Source: Aristolochia californica (taxonomy: Eukaryota; Streptophyta; Magnoliopsida; Piperales; Aristolochiaceae). Taken from it: 64,000 nucleotides of DNA. The notes beneath the pieces are model-generated. The model was not told where the DNA came from and did no database searches. It worked only from the letters and a program-made list of their open reading frames with translations. The DNA is taken from positions 21,210,157 to 21,274,156 of the forward strand of contig JARWKL010000016.1 of assembly GCA_029961685.1 (NCBI GenBank), written 5' to 3'. Below, piece after piece: positions 11,601 to 23,269 of the stretch; position 1 is the stretch's first letter; every line of letters begins with the position of its first letter. Position numbers and translations under genes: made by a program.

Positions 11601-14600
11601 TTGTAAGATGTCTTCTTTCAAGACCTGAAACAAACTAGAAATTGTAAAAAGATTGCAAAGCATGACAACTAACTCAAACAGTTTCAAATGTCCAAATAAA
11701 GCATTCATAAGTAAATAAAAACCTTCTCATCAATGCCAACATTGTCACCTCTACTCAAATTGAGATGGAACTGTTTCATATCTTGTCGAAGTAAACTACA
11801 AGCGAATCTAGGGGAACAATAAGAAAGAAACAAAATGTTTCAGTTGGTTTTAAATATTTAAAAAAAGAGTTACTTAAATATCAAACCAAGCATTGACAAA
11901 GTGAAAATCCTCACCCAATATTTACAGCTGTTTCCTTTTTGTCACCAGTGAGTAACCATATTTTTAAGCCTGCTTGAGCTAGTCGATCTATGCATTCAGG
12001 AACCTGAGCAGGACATGAGGTTGGCTAAAGAAGATACTACTGATTGGAAGCACAAACTGTATTAAGAGTTATGGTAAAGAAAAAAGAAAAAAAAAAAGAT
12101 AGCATACTCCTTTTTGTAGTTTGTCTTCAACTGCTGCCACACCTAAGAGAATCAAATCTTTCTCAATCATTTCAGATGCATTCTCCAGTAATTTCTCTCT
12201 CTCTGGACCAACTGTAGTCTTGGCCTTTGCAAATATTGAGCTCCAGATTTGGTACTCTGATGAATCAAGCTTTCTGTATGCAAATGCCAGAGTTCTCAAG
12301 CCATCTTCTGCATAATCTGAGAGGTGTACCACTGTTTCTGTCTGATATAACTTGCCATTTTCCGCAAGCCTATCAAGGATAATGCTGAAAATAAAATGTT
12401 CAAAACATAAAATGAGACCATGGAACCAATAGAAGGTGCACCATATAATACTGCAAACAGTCAATTCACAACTGAACTTGATTTGCATATCCAGACAATA
12501 AAAAACAAGCAAGAGCATTATTTAAAATTACTTAAATAAGCTTATTCCAACACCTCATCATCCTCACAAAAAAAGATTTACATGATTTCTAAAAATCCAT
12601 TCCCACAACCGTAAGAGAAGACAAAATATCACTACAATATGATGGGAACTTATCATCAATGGATTCAGGAAAGAAGTAAAAGAGAATAATATTGAAGAAA
12701 AATAAAAAACTTACCATGGGTAAATTCCTTTCAGAGGATTGTACATTTATCAACTAATCAACTAATCCGGAATTATAATGTATAAAAAGTTGAGGCTTAC
12801 TACACAAAAATTACCTGTCAGCACCTTTGCATAGGAGAAATATCTGTCCTTCTTCATTCTCCACTATGACAGACATCCTTTTACGGGAACTACTAAATTC
12901 CAGAAGATTTAGAAGCTTGTATTGCCTGCAAGTAAGATGGCACCTATTTAATTTTCACAGGCTTTAATGTAACATCTTCAAGAGAGCATAAGTTCTGAAA
13001 TTTCACCTCTCAACTTCATTCCCGTTGGGATCAAGTTCCCTAACTGACATGACAGACTGGGTTCTTTTAAAGAATCTGAACCCAAACTCCTGCGAAGCAA
13101 TTAAGAAAGCTACTTCTTCAGGTGACTCAGCTTCATATTTCAACTTGCCTGTTTCATCTTCTTCAACAGGTATTCCAGTATGGCATAGGGCCAAAACCCT
13201 GAGAAACATTGCTATCTCAAAAAATCGGGCACTTTTTACCCAGTTATTGTGCATCAGCCGATCATCCTTGAAGTTGAAACCTTTAATTGGGGTTTCATTC
13301 CGCAAATGCTTCTGAAGCTTTCCACCAGAAATGCTAGGATACTCCGAAACATGGTGACCACGGGCTTTATTTTTGGTAGCATTATCTGCTACTGAGAAAT
13401 CAAAATTATCAAAACTTGGACTACTCATAAGATCTGACCTGTCACTGCTGAACACGAATTTCTCCAAATCTATATTCATTCTTTGTGATGCAACTAAATC
13501 AACTTCACTTACTTCACCCCCATATGAAACTCCTGCAATGCTACACTTTCTGAACTCCATTCGGTTACAAGTGAGTGTTCCAGTTTTGTCAGACAAAATC
13601 ATCTCAACCTGACCTAGCTCTTCATTTAAGTTTGAAGTTCTAGCTTCAGCAGAGCTGCATGTTTCTTCATCAAACAGTTGTACATCCCAATTGATGAGCA
13701 TAGCTTGTAATACTTTGACCACTTCAATAGAGACATAGAGAGAGATTGGAATCAGGTAACCATAAAGCATAAGTGCCCTTATGAACTGTAGCCCTCCGGC
13801 CAAAGGTGGATTCTGGGGATTATAGAAGGGATCATTTTCACCTGCTTGAAGATACCACCAATTCACAATTTCAAACTTTGTGTATAAAGAAGACCCAATG
13901 GCAGTGACAAGTGAAACCAAAATGAGCATGGTAAAGAGAACATAGATAATTTTATCCATCTTTCTCTCTATGCAGCTTCTCTTAGAAGGTGAGCTTGTGG
14001 AATTTTGGACTACTTTGGCATCTGGACCACTAAAAATAACCACACCATAGATGTATTGGGTATTACGAAGCTTTGAATCTCTAAGAAGCACCTGTGCTGG
14101 ACACAAAGAATACAACTGATCTTCGAACTCTAAGTTACCCACAAAGTTGTAAAGGTTTGGGTTGGGGTCTTCACAACGAATTGTAGCTTTGAATTTGGAG
14201 AACTCCAAATCAACATCAAGTCCAAGTGTCACTTCTAAACTTCTTTTCGGTTTCAAATTAGTTTCTCCATCAAGATTCATGGTCTCAACATAACATAGGC
14301 CATCCTCAAAACTGGAAGATAGCAGAAGGAGATCACTTGGGAAGTATTCATTTTTCTCAACTTTGACTACATCTCCAACGTGAAGTGTCTTCCATGGTTT
14401 ATTTATGAAATTGCCATTTCCAACGTGAACCTTAGTGGTTCTAGAGTTCACCTTCAGATCCTTGAAAATCAACAATATTTAATTAAGCATCAGCTAGTGT
14501 TAGAGCTACAAAATTTCCATAATGAGCATGAAGTTTCTAAAAACAACAGAGATTGACGGGATGAGATAAACTTTAGACTCTTAAAGAACTCCAAATCTTG

Positions 14601-15132
14601 AGCAAATTTAGCAAACGAACGAGGTAAATAATTGAGATAGGTAAGAGGAAGCAAGAGAATCTATGAACTTATGACAATGTTAAAGTGACAGAAATAAACT
14701 TTCAGAAAATTTTCTAGGTACCTGAAGGAACCTATGCCAGTCCTCAACTGCCTCTTTAGCCATGCTAAGCCCCACGACAAAGAATAATGGAGCAATGACA
14801 CTTGGTGGAGAAAAGGGAGCAACAGAAGTAAATGACAACGCTGCAGTCAGAAGAAAATAAAGGTTTGCAACCCTTCGGAACTGTTCAAAAAGGGCCTTGG
14901 GCAGGAATGTCACAACATTGTACTTGGTCGTGGAGACAGAGTTATTTGGGTACTTCAACGGCCCTCTCTTGTGGACATAAGGTTCATTGCAGAAAACTAC
15001 CCGAGTAAACCCCTCTCCTCCAAATTCCTGAGGAGAAGTAGACTCACTAACGTTGGGCCGCACGCAGTTGAATGAATAGAGTTTGCTCCATCGAAGCTTA
15101 GTCTTACTGTTTCTTCTCTGGTTCGTCGTCAT
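8637..15132 (-). CDS. phospholipid-transporting P4-type ATPase (flippase), ALA4-ALA7 type
   Basis: Eleven exons on the minus strand, all phase-consistent: 15132-14722, 14460-13007, 12925-12815, 12384-12108, 12003-11915, 11807-11723, 11624-11418, 10944-10819, 10617-10519, 10434-10243 and 9311-8637, giving 1241 aa. P-type hallmarks are in order: actuator DGET (201-204), TM4 PISLYVSIE (375-383), phosphorylation site DKTGT with Asp428, CKGAD, LTGDK (769-773) and GDGAND (895-900). A C-terminal membrane block (M5-M10) ends in a basic tail. PISL replacing the ion-pump PEGL-type motif is typical of lipid flippases, which move aminophospholipids to the cytosolic leaflet of Golgi, endosome and plasma membrane with an ALIS/CDC50 partner. 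N-terminal [15 protein letters not shown] and [19 protein letters not shown] fit the ALA4-ALA7 clade best. No stop or frameshift breaks the model. Confidence 0.94.
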
Positions 15133-17574
15133 AGAAAGAATTCCAATGATCTTTCAACTACCAGATGGATGCAAACGCTATCTCCAGGGCTCCAATTTCA
15201 AGTTTCATCAAAACCAAATATTCATGCACTAAAAGCCAATGTTTCTTTTGGTTATGATGAACTGATTAGGACTTTCATCCATCTCACTAGCTCCACAAGC
15301 TTCACACTGTAACTAGAAACCCTCCTTCCCTGAAGCTAGCCTCTATTTTCCAACTCATGCGAGGAGTTTCCCAGACTTTGGACCGAGGCTTCACCTGATG
15401 CCTTTTAAAAGCGGACGAACATCTACATATAGAAACGCTACAACAAAGCGATGCAAAAGGACGAGACCCCAAGTCTTCCTTCATGAAATTCCCAAGCCGT
15501 CGACGAATTCTACTGTACAGAAACGGGACAAATGGAATCTGTACCTTCATAAGAAGGACTAGAGTAAATCAATAAGAACTATATGATAATAGTGTTGAAC
15601 AGATAGAGACAAAAGCAACCGGAAACAATACCTGCAAAACCGCGATTACTTCAAGAACTCGACAGATTTATCCCATGCAATGGGCTTCTGCAGTTAGTCC
15701 TCTCGAATAGACAAAACATAGGACGGACGAAGAGATTATTTGAAAGAATTTAAGAAAAGATAATGAAAGAGACCTTTAATTAAATCTAACCCAACTCAGT
15801 TGAGGCAAAGAAATGTAAGAAATTTGGATCGCCGGCAACAAAGTCGAGATTAATCAATAGAGGAAATGATGGGAAGTGGAGCTTTTGTAATCGAAAGTGA
15901 CGACGTTGAGAATCCATAAGCGGCAGTCAACGATCCAAATGCGCCGGTTTTCGAAAAACTTTAATGAATTCTTTCCTTCTTGCGCTCTTCTTGTCGAGGA
16001 GATTCGACCTTCGACGGCTACAATGGAAGTACGAGAGGACATTGGGAGAAACGGCCAGTAATATTTTATAAATACAGAGTGAAATGGCAATTTGACCCTC
16101 AATGAATCTAGACCTCGTCCGCTGCAGCCTGGATTAACCGAATCAACGGAACCGGGACCGCCGGGTTCGATGGCATTAACATTTGTTTAAAATAATTTTT
16201 CCTTAAAAATAATATAAATAAAAATATGATATTATTTAAATTATTAAAAAATCAATGAAAATTTGCCTCAATTTCTACTTATTAGGGTTTCTTAAGGGTT
16301 CCTCAATTCAATGAAAATTGGTAAAGTAAGTTCCTTTAACTTAGGTTTAATTAATTATTTATTTAATAGTTAATTATATAATCATTCTCTATTTTTCTAT
16401 TCTATGTTCTTCTTTGGGTATGTAAAAAAATTATTATTGAGATAGCCTATTAAAAGATTATTGTTAGAGTTAAAAAAAAAGATTGCTCTAAGTTAGGCTT
16501 CTTACGATAACTTGCTCAACCCTAAATGGTATAGCATCAACTTGGCTTTTGTGCAATGGAATACTATGTATACCGATTATGATGATATACATGCTTCATA
16601 TGTGACATGTGCCCCTTTATTATAAATATTTAACTTAAAAAATAATAAATTTTAATTTAGGGGAGGTTAGTGTATTTTCAAAGTGAAAGTAAAAGTGAAT
16701 TACTTTGTTATGTGATAGTGCACAATGAAAAATGCAGTGTAAAGTGAATTCTTGTGTTAGTGTGCATAATAAAAAATATAATGGATAGTGTCGGGAATCA
16801 AGTCAAGCTCCTTATGTCTTTTTTTTTTAGATTTATTTTTAATTAGTCAAGTTAGGATTCAAGACCACATTAAAGCATTCCAAAGTGTGTTCAAGCTGCT
16901 AATAACGAGTTTACACAAAATTTAATAGATTCATATGTGGATATTATTAAAATTATTTTTAAAAATAAAAATTTTCGTTATAAATGGATGAAGAACTGAG
17001 ATTATGCAAATAAAACAAAAATAAAATAATAAATAATAAAAATGAAGACCCAATAATATTATGTTTCACAATAATATTATCTGGAATAAATCATGAGAAT
17101 TCATGCTTCATAAGGATTAAATCAGGTAAGATGTGTGTTAAAATATTCAAATTTAGTTTTAATTGGTTTAATTTTAATCCGAACCTAATTTGAACATAAG
17201 CTCAGTTGTATCAAAGCCCTTAAAATCTAAATGAGTCACAACTAGACTCGTTACACGTTGAGTCTAACCCGAGGCACGATGATTTTTGTCAAATGGTTCT
17301 GATTAAGACTGGGATGGAACTGAACCGCCTAGTTAAAAACTGCATGTGTCTGGAGTATGGTTTTTCGACCAGTTGGGTTAAGCCGTGACACAGTTGAGTT
17401 AACCCACATTTTGAGAGTCAGACTCGCTCTTCAGTTTTTGGCAAGTCTCCTCTGTTTTTGCTCCGAGTCCAAGTCTGGTCTGGGCTCTGATTGAACCGAG
17501 GCGGTGTGATTTTTTAAAACTGGGTCGGTGCCAATATGGGATTGACTTGACTAAAAACCACAATGAATATTCTC
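15133..17574. other. divergent intergenic region with the P4-ATPase leader
   Basis: The P4-ATPase and the GT8-like gene diverge from here. A 5' UTR intron for the P4-ATPase is plausible, with a CAG/GTATTG donor at about 15631 on the minus strand and acceptors near 15160, but I cannot fix it. Past about 16,150 the DNA is AT-rich with no gene. Confidence 0.5.
16064..16070 (-). promoter_or_regulatory. candidate TATA box of the P4-ATPase gene
   Basis: TATAAAA read on the minus strand, about 930 bases upstream of the ATG at 15132. That distance is reasonable only if the leader contains an intron, for which there is a plausible donor near 15631. Confidence 0.35.
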
Positions 17575-17658
17575 ACGCGTGTCACCAGATTGATGGTTCA
17601 GATCATCTATGCCGAAGCAACGACCCCCTAAGATTCTCTCTATCCACGTGTCACGCGT
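17575..17658 (+). promoter_or_regulatory. CGCG and G-box/ABRE motifs before the GT8-like gene
   Basis: Two ACGCGT hexamers (17575-17580 and 17653-17658) match the CGCG box bound by CAMTA calmodulin-binding regulators. CCACGTGTC around 17644-17652 is a G-box/ABRE-type motif. They lie 120-210 bases before the ATG. The motif match is seen; the regulatory meaning is inferred. Confidence 0.35.
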
Positions 17659-17780
17659 CTCCCATTTAGAACCGGGAAGAAGAAGAGTATCTCCTTCGTT
17701 GGAGAAGGATTCAATTTTCGCCACAGCGCAAGTCAAACAGGCACACAAGTGCAGAGCTGAGACTTCCGACCAAGGAGACG

Positions 17781-20608
17781 ATGCAATCTTCCTCTGGACA
17801 GGGCTTCCCATCGCAATCGGGGCTTTCAAGGCGATCGATCTCTTCCTCTATCCCATCAAAGCCTCCGCCTCCGGGACCTCTCCACCTGGACATCGATCCG
17901 GCGCCGAAGCCATGGCCTATCGCCCAATTTCTTGCACTTGCCGCGATTTTTTTGTTCGCATCGTTGCAGTTTCTTCCTCCGACGCATTTTAGAGATCCCT
18001 ACGATCCTTTCCGTTACTGGATTCCCTTCAATTCAGACTCCTCTGTAAGCTCGATTCGTTGTTTCATTCCTCACACAGTAAAAAGAAATGAATAGTTTCG
18101 TTTTTTATTTTTCGGAAGAGCCAGTACATGACATTTTTCATGAAAGCTTATTTTTGTCTTCTTAGCGTCCATTAAGTTCAATCCTTTTGTGAAGAGATCG
18201 TAGACTCCGGTTGGTTAGTGGATAATGATTCTAGTTGTAATGAATTGGTTGCCTGTTTGTTGCCCTTTTTTTGTGAATCTCAACTCTCTTGACAATCAAT
18301 TATTGATTCTAAAACTTAGAAAATCAAAGTTCATGTCGCATGTAGTGAAACTAGTAAGAATTTATGCCAAGTTGTGTCTCATATAATCGTCTCTTGCAGT
18401 CTAACTCTGGATTTTTTGGTGAGGAAAGCCAAAATGTTACCTTACCGAAGTTCGAATATCCTGAAACGATACATGTTGTTTCTTGGCTGGAGTGTTTGGA
18501 TCTTCGGATGCTAGCAGTTCTCGCAAACTCCACACTTTCTAACTCAAGGTCAGTTCTTTCTACTAAATTGTTTCGTGGCACGCTCTGAAGTCTGTACATG
18601 TCTGTTCTGTTGTATTCCTTGGCCTACTGTCAACAAAACTGTAGTCTTTTGAGAGAGGCTAATGGCAATTAAGAATTGCTTCAATGATTACGAAAGAAAA
18701 GTGGAGATACAAAAGAGCTGCAAGAACGAATTTCCAAGGGAGATACAAAAGAAAAGTGGAATGTCATGAACATTTGATTATGCCAAAAGGAAACTGCATG
18801 CTGTTCTTAGATAGTTAGATGTAGGGATTGAGAAACTGTTCAAAGCTGCAGCAAAACTCAAGTCTATTTTGGCAATACAGTAACTGCTTGAAACTTTTCT
18901 TTATCAAAAAATCATTCTAGGTAGCTTAAACAGAGTTTGCCTTTATCCCTAGTTTCTATTTGACTGTTCTGCTTCTCTACTTCTTCTTGTTGCCAATTAA
19001 GAATTGCTTCAATGATTACGAAAGAAAAGTAGAGATACAAAAGAGCTGCAAGAACGAATTTCCAAGGGAGATACAAAAGAAAAGTGGAATGTCATGAATA
19101 TTTGATTGTTCCAAAGGAAACTGCATGCTGTTCTTTCGGTAGTTAGATGTAGGGATTGAAAAACCGTTCAAGGCTGCAGCAAAACTCAAGTCTATTTCGG
19201 CAATTCAATACCTGCTTGAAACTTTTCTTTATCAACAAACCATTCTAGGTAGCGTAAACAGAGTTTGCCTTTATCCCTGGTTTCTATTTGACTGTCCTGC
19301 TTCTCTACTTCTTCTTGTTGCCAATTAAGAATTGCTTCAATGATTACGAAGAAAAGTAGATATACAAAAGAGCTGCAAGAACGAATTTCCAAGGGAGATT
19401 AGTTAGATGTAGGGATTGAGAAACTGTTCAAGGCTGCAGCAAAACTCAAGTCTATTTTGGCAATAAAATAACTGCTTGAAACTTTTCGTTATCAACAAAC
19501 CATTCTAGGTAGCATAAACAGAGTTTGCCTTTATCCCTAGTTTCTATTTGACTGTTCTGCTTCTCTACTTCTTGTTGTTGCCAGAGATCCACAGAGGATT
19601 CACTTCCATTTCTTCACACCTGAAGGAGACAAAGATAAGGTGTCCTACTACAAGTTGAAGGTGTTGTTTCCACACTCTGAGCTTGAAATTTTTGGGTAAG
19701 AATCTCCATCTTTTTTCAAGTTTTCGTCAATGGGTTTCTGTTCTTACATTTTGCTCTCATGTAGGCATAAAGAAGTTGAGGAAACACTGAAAGTAACCAC
19801 ATCCGGAACACTCCAATCCGGGCCTTCAATTCACGCCATCGCTCCTTTTGTCATCCCAAATATTCTTCCCTCTCTGCGCAAATTCATATACATTTCACCA
19901 GACACCATCGTGAAGGTTTCTCTTTCTGCTCTTGTTTCTTAATTTAAAGGATCTTAACGAGCCTGAAGAACCTCCACAAAACCAACTGTGTTCCTGTCTT
20001 TCCTAGGGAAGAGTTGAAGAACTCCTTGAAGTTGATTTGAATAAGTATGCCATAGCAGCTCCCGAGGACTGCTGTAAGAGCTTAGGTGCCTTCTTGAATT
20101 TTGACATTTTGGATGCTATACAAAGAACAGCAGCAAAGCCTTGGGTATCAACGAAACCTTATGACAAAAACGCTTGCGTTCCTGACCTTAACGTGCTTGT
20201 AGTTGATGCAAAGAAATCTGACCCAGATCTTGTGGAGGTCATTCTGTGGTGGAGTAGAGTTCTGAACTTGGGGAACCAAAGGTTTCTCTCCACCCTTTTG
20301 AAAGAAATATCGTTTGATGATTCAACTTTGATAATTATTTGCTTGTCCTTAATGCTGGGTTCACCTGCAGAAGTGAAATTCATCCAGCCATTGTATTGGC
20401 TCTCCATGACAAAACTTTCAAGCTCCCTTCTGAGTGGAAGAAAGACGATGTTAAAGAACCACTAACTGGCAACGGAACAAAGATTATTACTTACGATGGT
20501 CCAAGAAAGCGGTGCTCAGGACAGGAAAATCTGGATCAGGATGGTCAAGGATCAAACAGCTGGGAGAAGTACCTACCTCCATCATCTAATAGCATAGTAA
20601 GAGCTTAA
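17781..20608 (+). CDS. glycosyltransferase family 8-like type II membrane protein, DxD motif not conserved
   Basis: Six exons: 17781-18044, 18400-18548, 19585-19695, 19765-19915, 20007-20281 and 20371-20608, phases consistent, 395 aa. A proline/serine-rich cytosolic tail is followed by one membrane anchor (PIAQFLALAAIFLFASLQFL, 46-65), as in Golgi type II transferases. The lumenal part begins near IHVVSWLECLDLRMLAVLANS, a GT8-style opening, then HFHFFTPEGD and SLRKFIYISPDTIVKGRVEE. The last lines up with the GT8 (GAUT/GATL) segment YLDDDVIVQGDI, but the metal-binding DDD/DxD is SPD (219-221). CVPDLNVLVVDA resembles the GT8 FNxGVxVxDL block, and the usual C-terminal H-x-SGxxKPW is replaced by ITYDGPRKRC. 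So the fold is probable, whereas sugar-transfer activity is doubtful. Exon and phase structure argue against a pseudogene. I do not know its substrate. Confidence 0.77.
18666..19583 (+). repeat. three tandem copies of a 328-bp unit filling intron 2
   Basis: Copies run 18666-18993, 18994-19321 and 19322-19583, with an exact 328-bp spacing between the first two starts and again to the third. Each begins CAATTAAGAATTGCTTCAAT and ends in a pyrimidine-rich stretch with GTTGCC. Copy 3 lacks about 65 bases in its middle, and its end is the real 3' splice site (GTTGCCAG, exon 3 at 19585). Copies 1 and 2 have AA in place of that AG. The copies differ only slightly, so the expansion is recent compared with other repeats here. 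Confidence 0.88.
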
Positions 20609-21352
20609 AGTATTTGTGTAGAGTGTTCATATTTTGCTCCTGGTCAGCCTCCTGTATCTTCAGACTCCATTTGTAGAGAGCTAAGCATCCACTGATTAAG
20701 GAAGTTATTTTATGTACATAATCGAGCCTTCCGTTGGTTGAAACTTGGAAGTTCACAACATGTAAGTCTAAGCATTACTGCATCGGAATAGATGCTAGCT
20801 CAGTATCCTTTCAGATTCCCTGAGCAGAGTTTTGAGTACGAAAGAGAATCAGAGCTCATTTATTTTGGAATAATTTCTTTCTAATGGGAAAGTGATAAAA
20901 CCTATACTATTTTTTAACTATAAGATAGTCTTAATGTAATGTTGATTACACATAGGACTAAATCATACTTTATTGGACATTATTTAGCATTTAATCATCT
21001 TTTCTCTAACTGGCACAGAGAAGAAGTACACTCTCTACGTCCAGGTATCACGTAATTTGAAATAAAATGACTTTTACCTATATCTATTTTGTTTATAAAT
21101 CAGTTTGGAGTTGTACATTCAGATAATACAAGATCCGAAAAATCATTTGGTGCGAAAGAATTATCTCAGTCGTCCTCTTATGATTGGACAACAGAGATAG
21201 TTATTGATTGAACGGTTGAGATAACCGTTAATCATGATAGAACAGCTGAAATGACATTTCGTATGTTTCGTGCTGAAAAGACTTTTCGTATTAGATCTGC
21301 CCTTTAGATAACTAAACTTATATATGTTACTTTTGTATTAAAAAAAGATAAC
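20609..21352. other. intergenic region
   Basis: The 3' UTR of the GT8-like gene, then AT-rich DNA up to the copia insertion. No gene or clear repeat boundary seen. Confidence 0.5.
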
Positions 21353-21357
21353 AAGAC

Positions 21358-21539
21358 TGTTAAGATTCACTCTGAAATTTCTTCCCTTAAGGAGAAATCA
21401 TGTAAATATTCTGTAAATTTGGTGATTGGGTAATCCCATTAATCACTCAAATTCTTCTATGTATATTCTGTAAAATGGCTATTTAAACCGATGATGTGAA
21501 TGAGAAAGTAAGATTGTAATTGAAGTATTATTTTTTACT
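21358..21539 (+). repeat. 5' LTR of first copia element
   Basis: 182 bp starting TGTTAAGATTCAC and ending TTTTTTACT, immediately before the primer-binding site. Its partner is at 26561-26738. The right end is not the canonical CA in either copy. Confidence 0.92.
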
Positions 21540-22245
21540 TGGTATAAGAGCAAGAGAATCCTTCTCCTTCTCCTTCTCGTCGCCGAAGAACAGAGCGAAA
21601 GCTCTATCCCGTCGTCTCTCCCGTAGCCGAAGAACAGAGTTGCAACTCTGTCGCCGAAAAAAAAAAACAGAGCAGGTCTACTCTATGAACGAAGAAGACG
21701 TTGTTTGAGGTTCTCTTCGGTCGTCGCTGTAACACAAAAATGCCGCCACCTGAACTCATGAAATCCGTCGACGAACCGCCGCCGAACGACCTTCCAGCGA
21801 TCGACACCAGCGTCACCGACGCAAAAGACGAGAGTCGCACCAATGTCTCAAGCTCGATTTATTTCCGTCGTCGCCCCCACTCCGGTGGACCGTCGGGACG
21901 ACGCCGAAGACTGAAATTGGGGTTGGGTCACCGCCAGCCCGAATGTCGCCGGCAACGAAGAAGCCGCACCGTCGACAAAGAAGACAAAGGTACGCAAAAA
22001 AATTCGCCTCCGTTAACTTAGGTCCCACATTTTATTTTCCTGGTGGGTCGCGAGATCTTCTTGAACCAGACTGGAAATAGAGACCCAACCCCAATTTCGT
22101 ATCGGACCGGACCAAAAAAAAAAAATTAAGAAAGAGGATCGGACCACAATCGGAGACCCAAACCGGGTCAACCCAGTGAACAGAAAACGGACCGGACCAG
22201 TATTTTTGGGTGATCATCACCAATCTACCGATCTTCTATTTCATC

Positions 22246-23110
22246 ATGTTGAAGGAATCAACACCGATTATTCATGTGCAATCCAAAAACTCTGGTTTTA
22301 CAACTAGCGTCACTCTTACCGAAGTCAACTATGATGTATGGTCCCAGATCATGGAGATGTAAATTGCGGGACGATAAAAGCTCGAATATATTATGGGAAA
22401 AACACCATTTCCACAAGAAACGGATGCCTCCTATGTGAAATGGTATGCTGAAAATCAAAAAGTCAAGGGGTGGTTGTTAACCTCTATGTAACCAGATATT
22501 ATGAAGCGCTATATTCAACTGTGTACCGCACGCGAAATATGGAATGTTCTAGAAAAAGCTTTTTATGATGGGTCAGATGAATCACAATTATTTTCATTGA
22601 ATCAGAGAGTTTTCTCTACAAATAGACTGGTCGCCCTTTATCAACGTATTATGGTGATCATGTGGAAATTTTTCAAGAACTTGATAATCATGATAGGATT
22701 ATAATGAAAGATCCTGATGATGTTACCGCTTATAGAAAATCCGTTGAAAGATTGCGTGTTCATATTTTCTTAAATGGATTAGATGCAGAATTTGAACAAG
22801 TCCGTGGCGAAATTCTCAGAAAAGACCCGATATTGAATCTTGAAGAAGCCTATGCTTATGTACGTCGTGACTCTGTTCGTAGAACCACTTTAAATAATGA
22901 AGTTGATCGTGTTGAGATATCTGCAATAGTAGCACGTCGAGCTAAGCCTACAACAGCTCGACCAACTGGTCCTAATAGTGATCAAAATCAAACATTAGGA
23001 TTTTAGAATCGTAGTTATGAGGTTGGAACAACCAAACCAGAACGCATTTGTACTCACTATGGTGAGACTGGGCATACAAAGTCACGATGTTATGAACTTA
23101 TCAGGTATCC
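22246..23110 (+). pseudogene. copia gag remnant
   Basis: Copia-type Gag-like sequence starts at the ATG at 22246. It includes recognisable UBN2-type text (NYDVWSQIMEM; REIWNVLEKAFYDGS; DPDDVTAYRKSVERL) but crosses several stops and shifts frame near 22,660. The zinc knuckle at 23049-23090 reads C-T-H-Y where C-x2-C is expected, so its second cysteine is lost. Confidence 0.8.
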
Positions 23111-23269
23111 AGAATGGTGGGATCCTACCAAAGCGCCTCGCAAACGGAACTCCAAATCAAATAATCATGCTTCTGTTGTAGTAGCAGAACCTTCCACCTC
23201 TCACACAACTGAGGATGCATCAGTCTTAATCGCTACATCTGGTAAGGTTCTTAATACTTCCGCTCCTAG

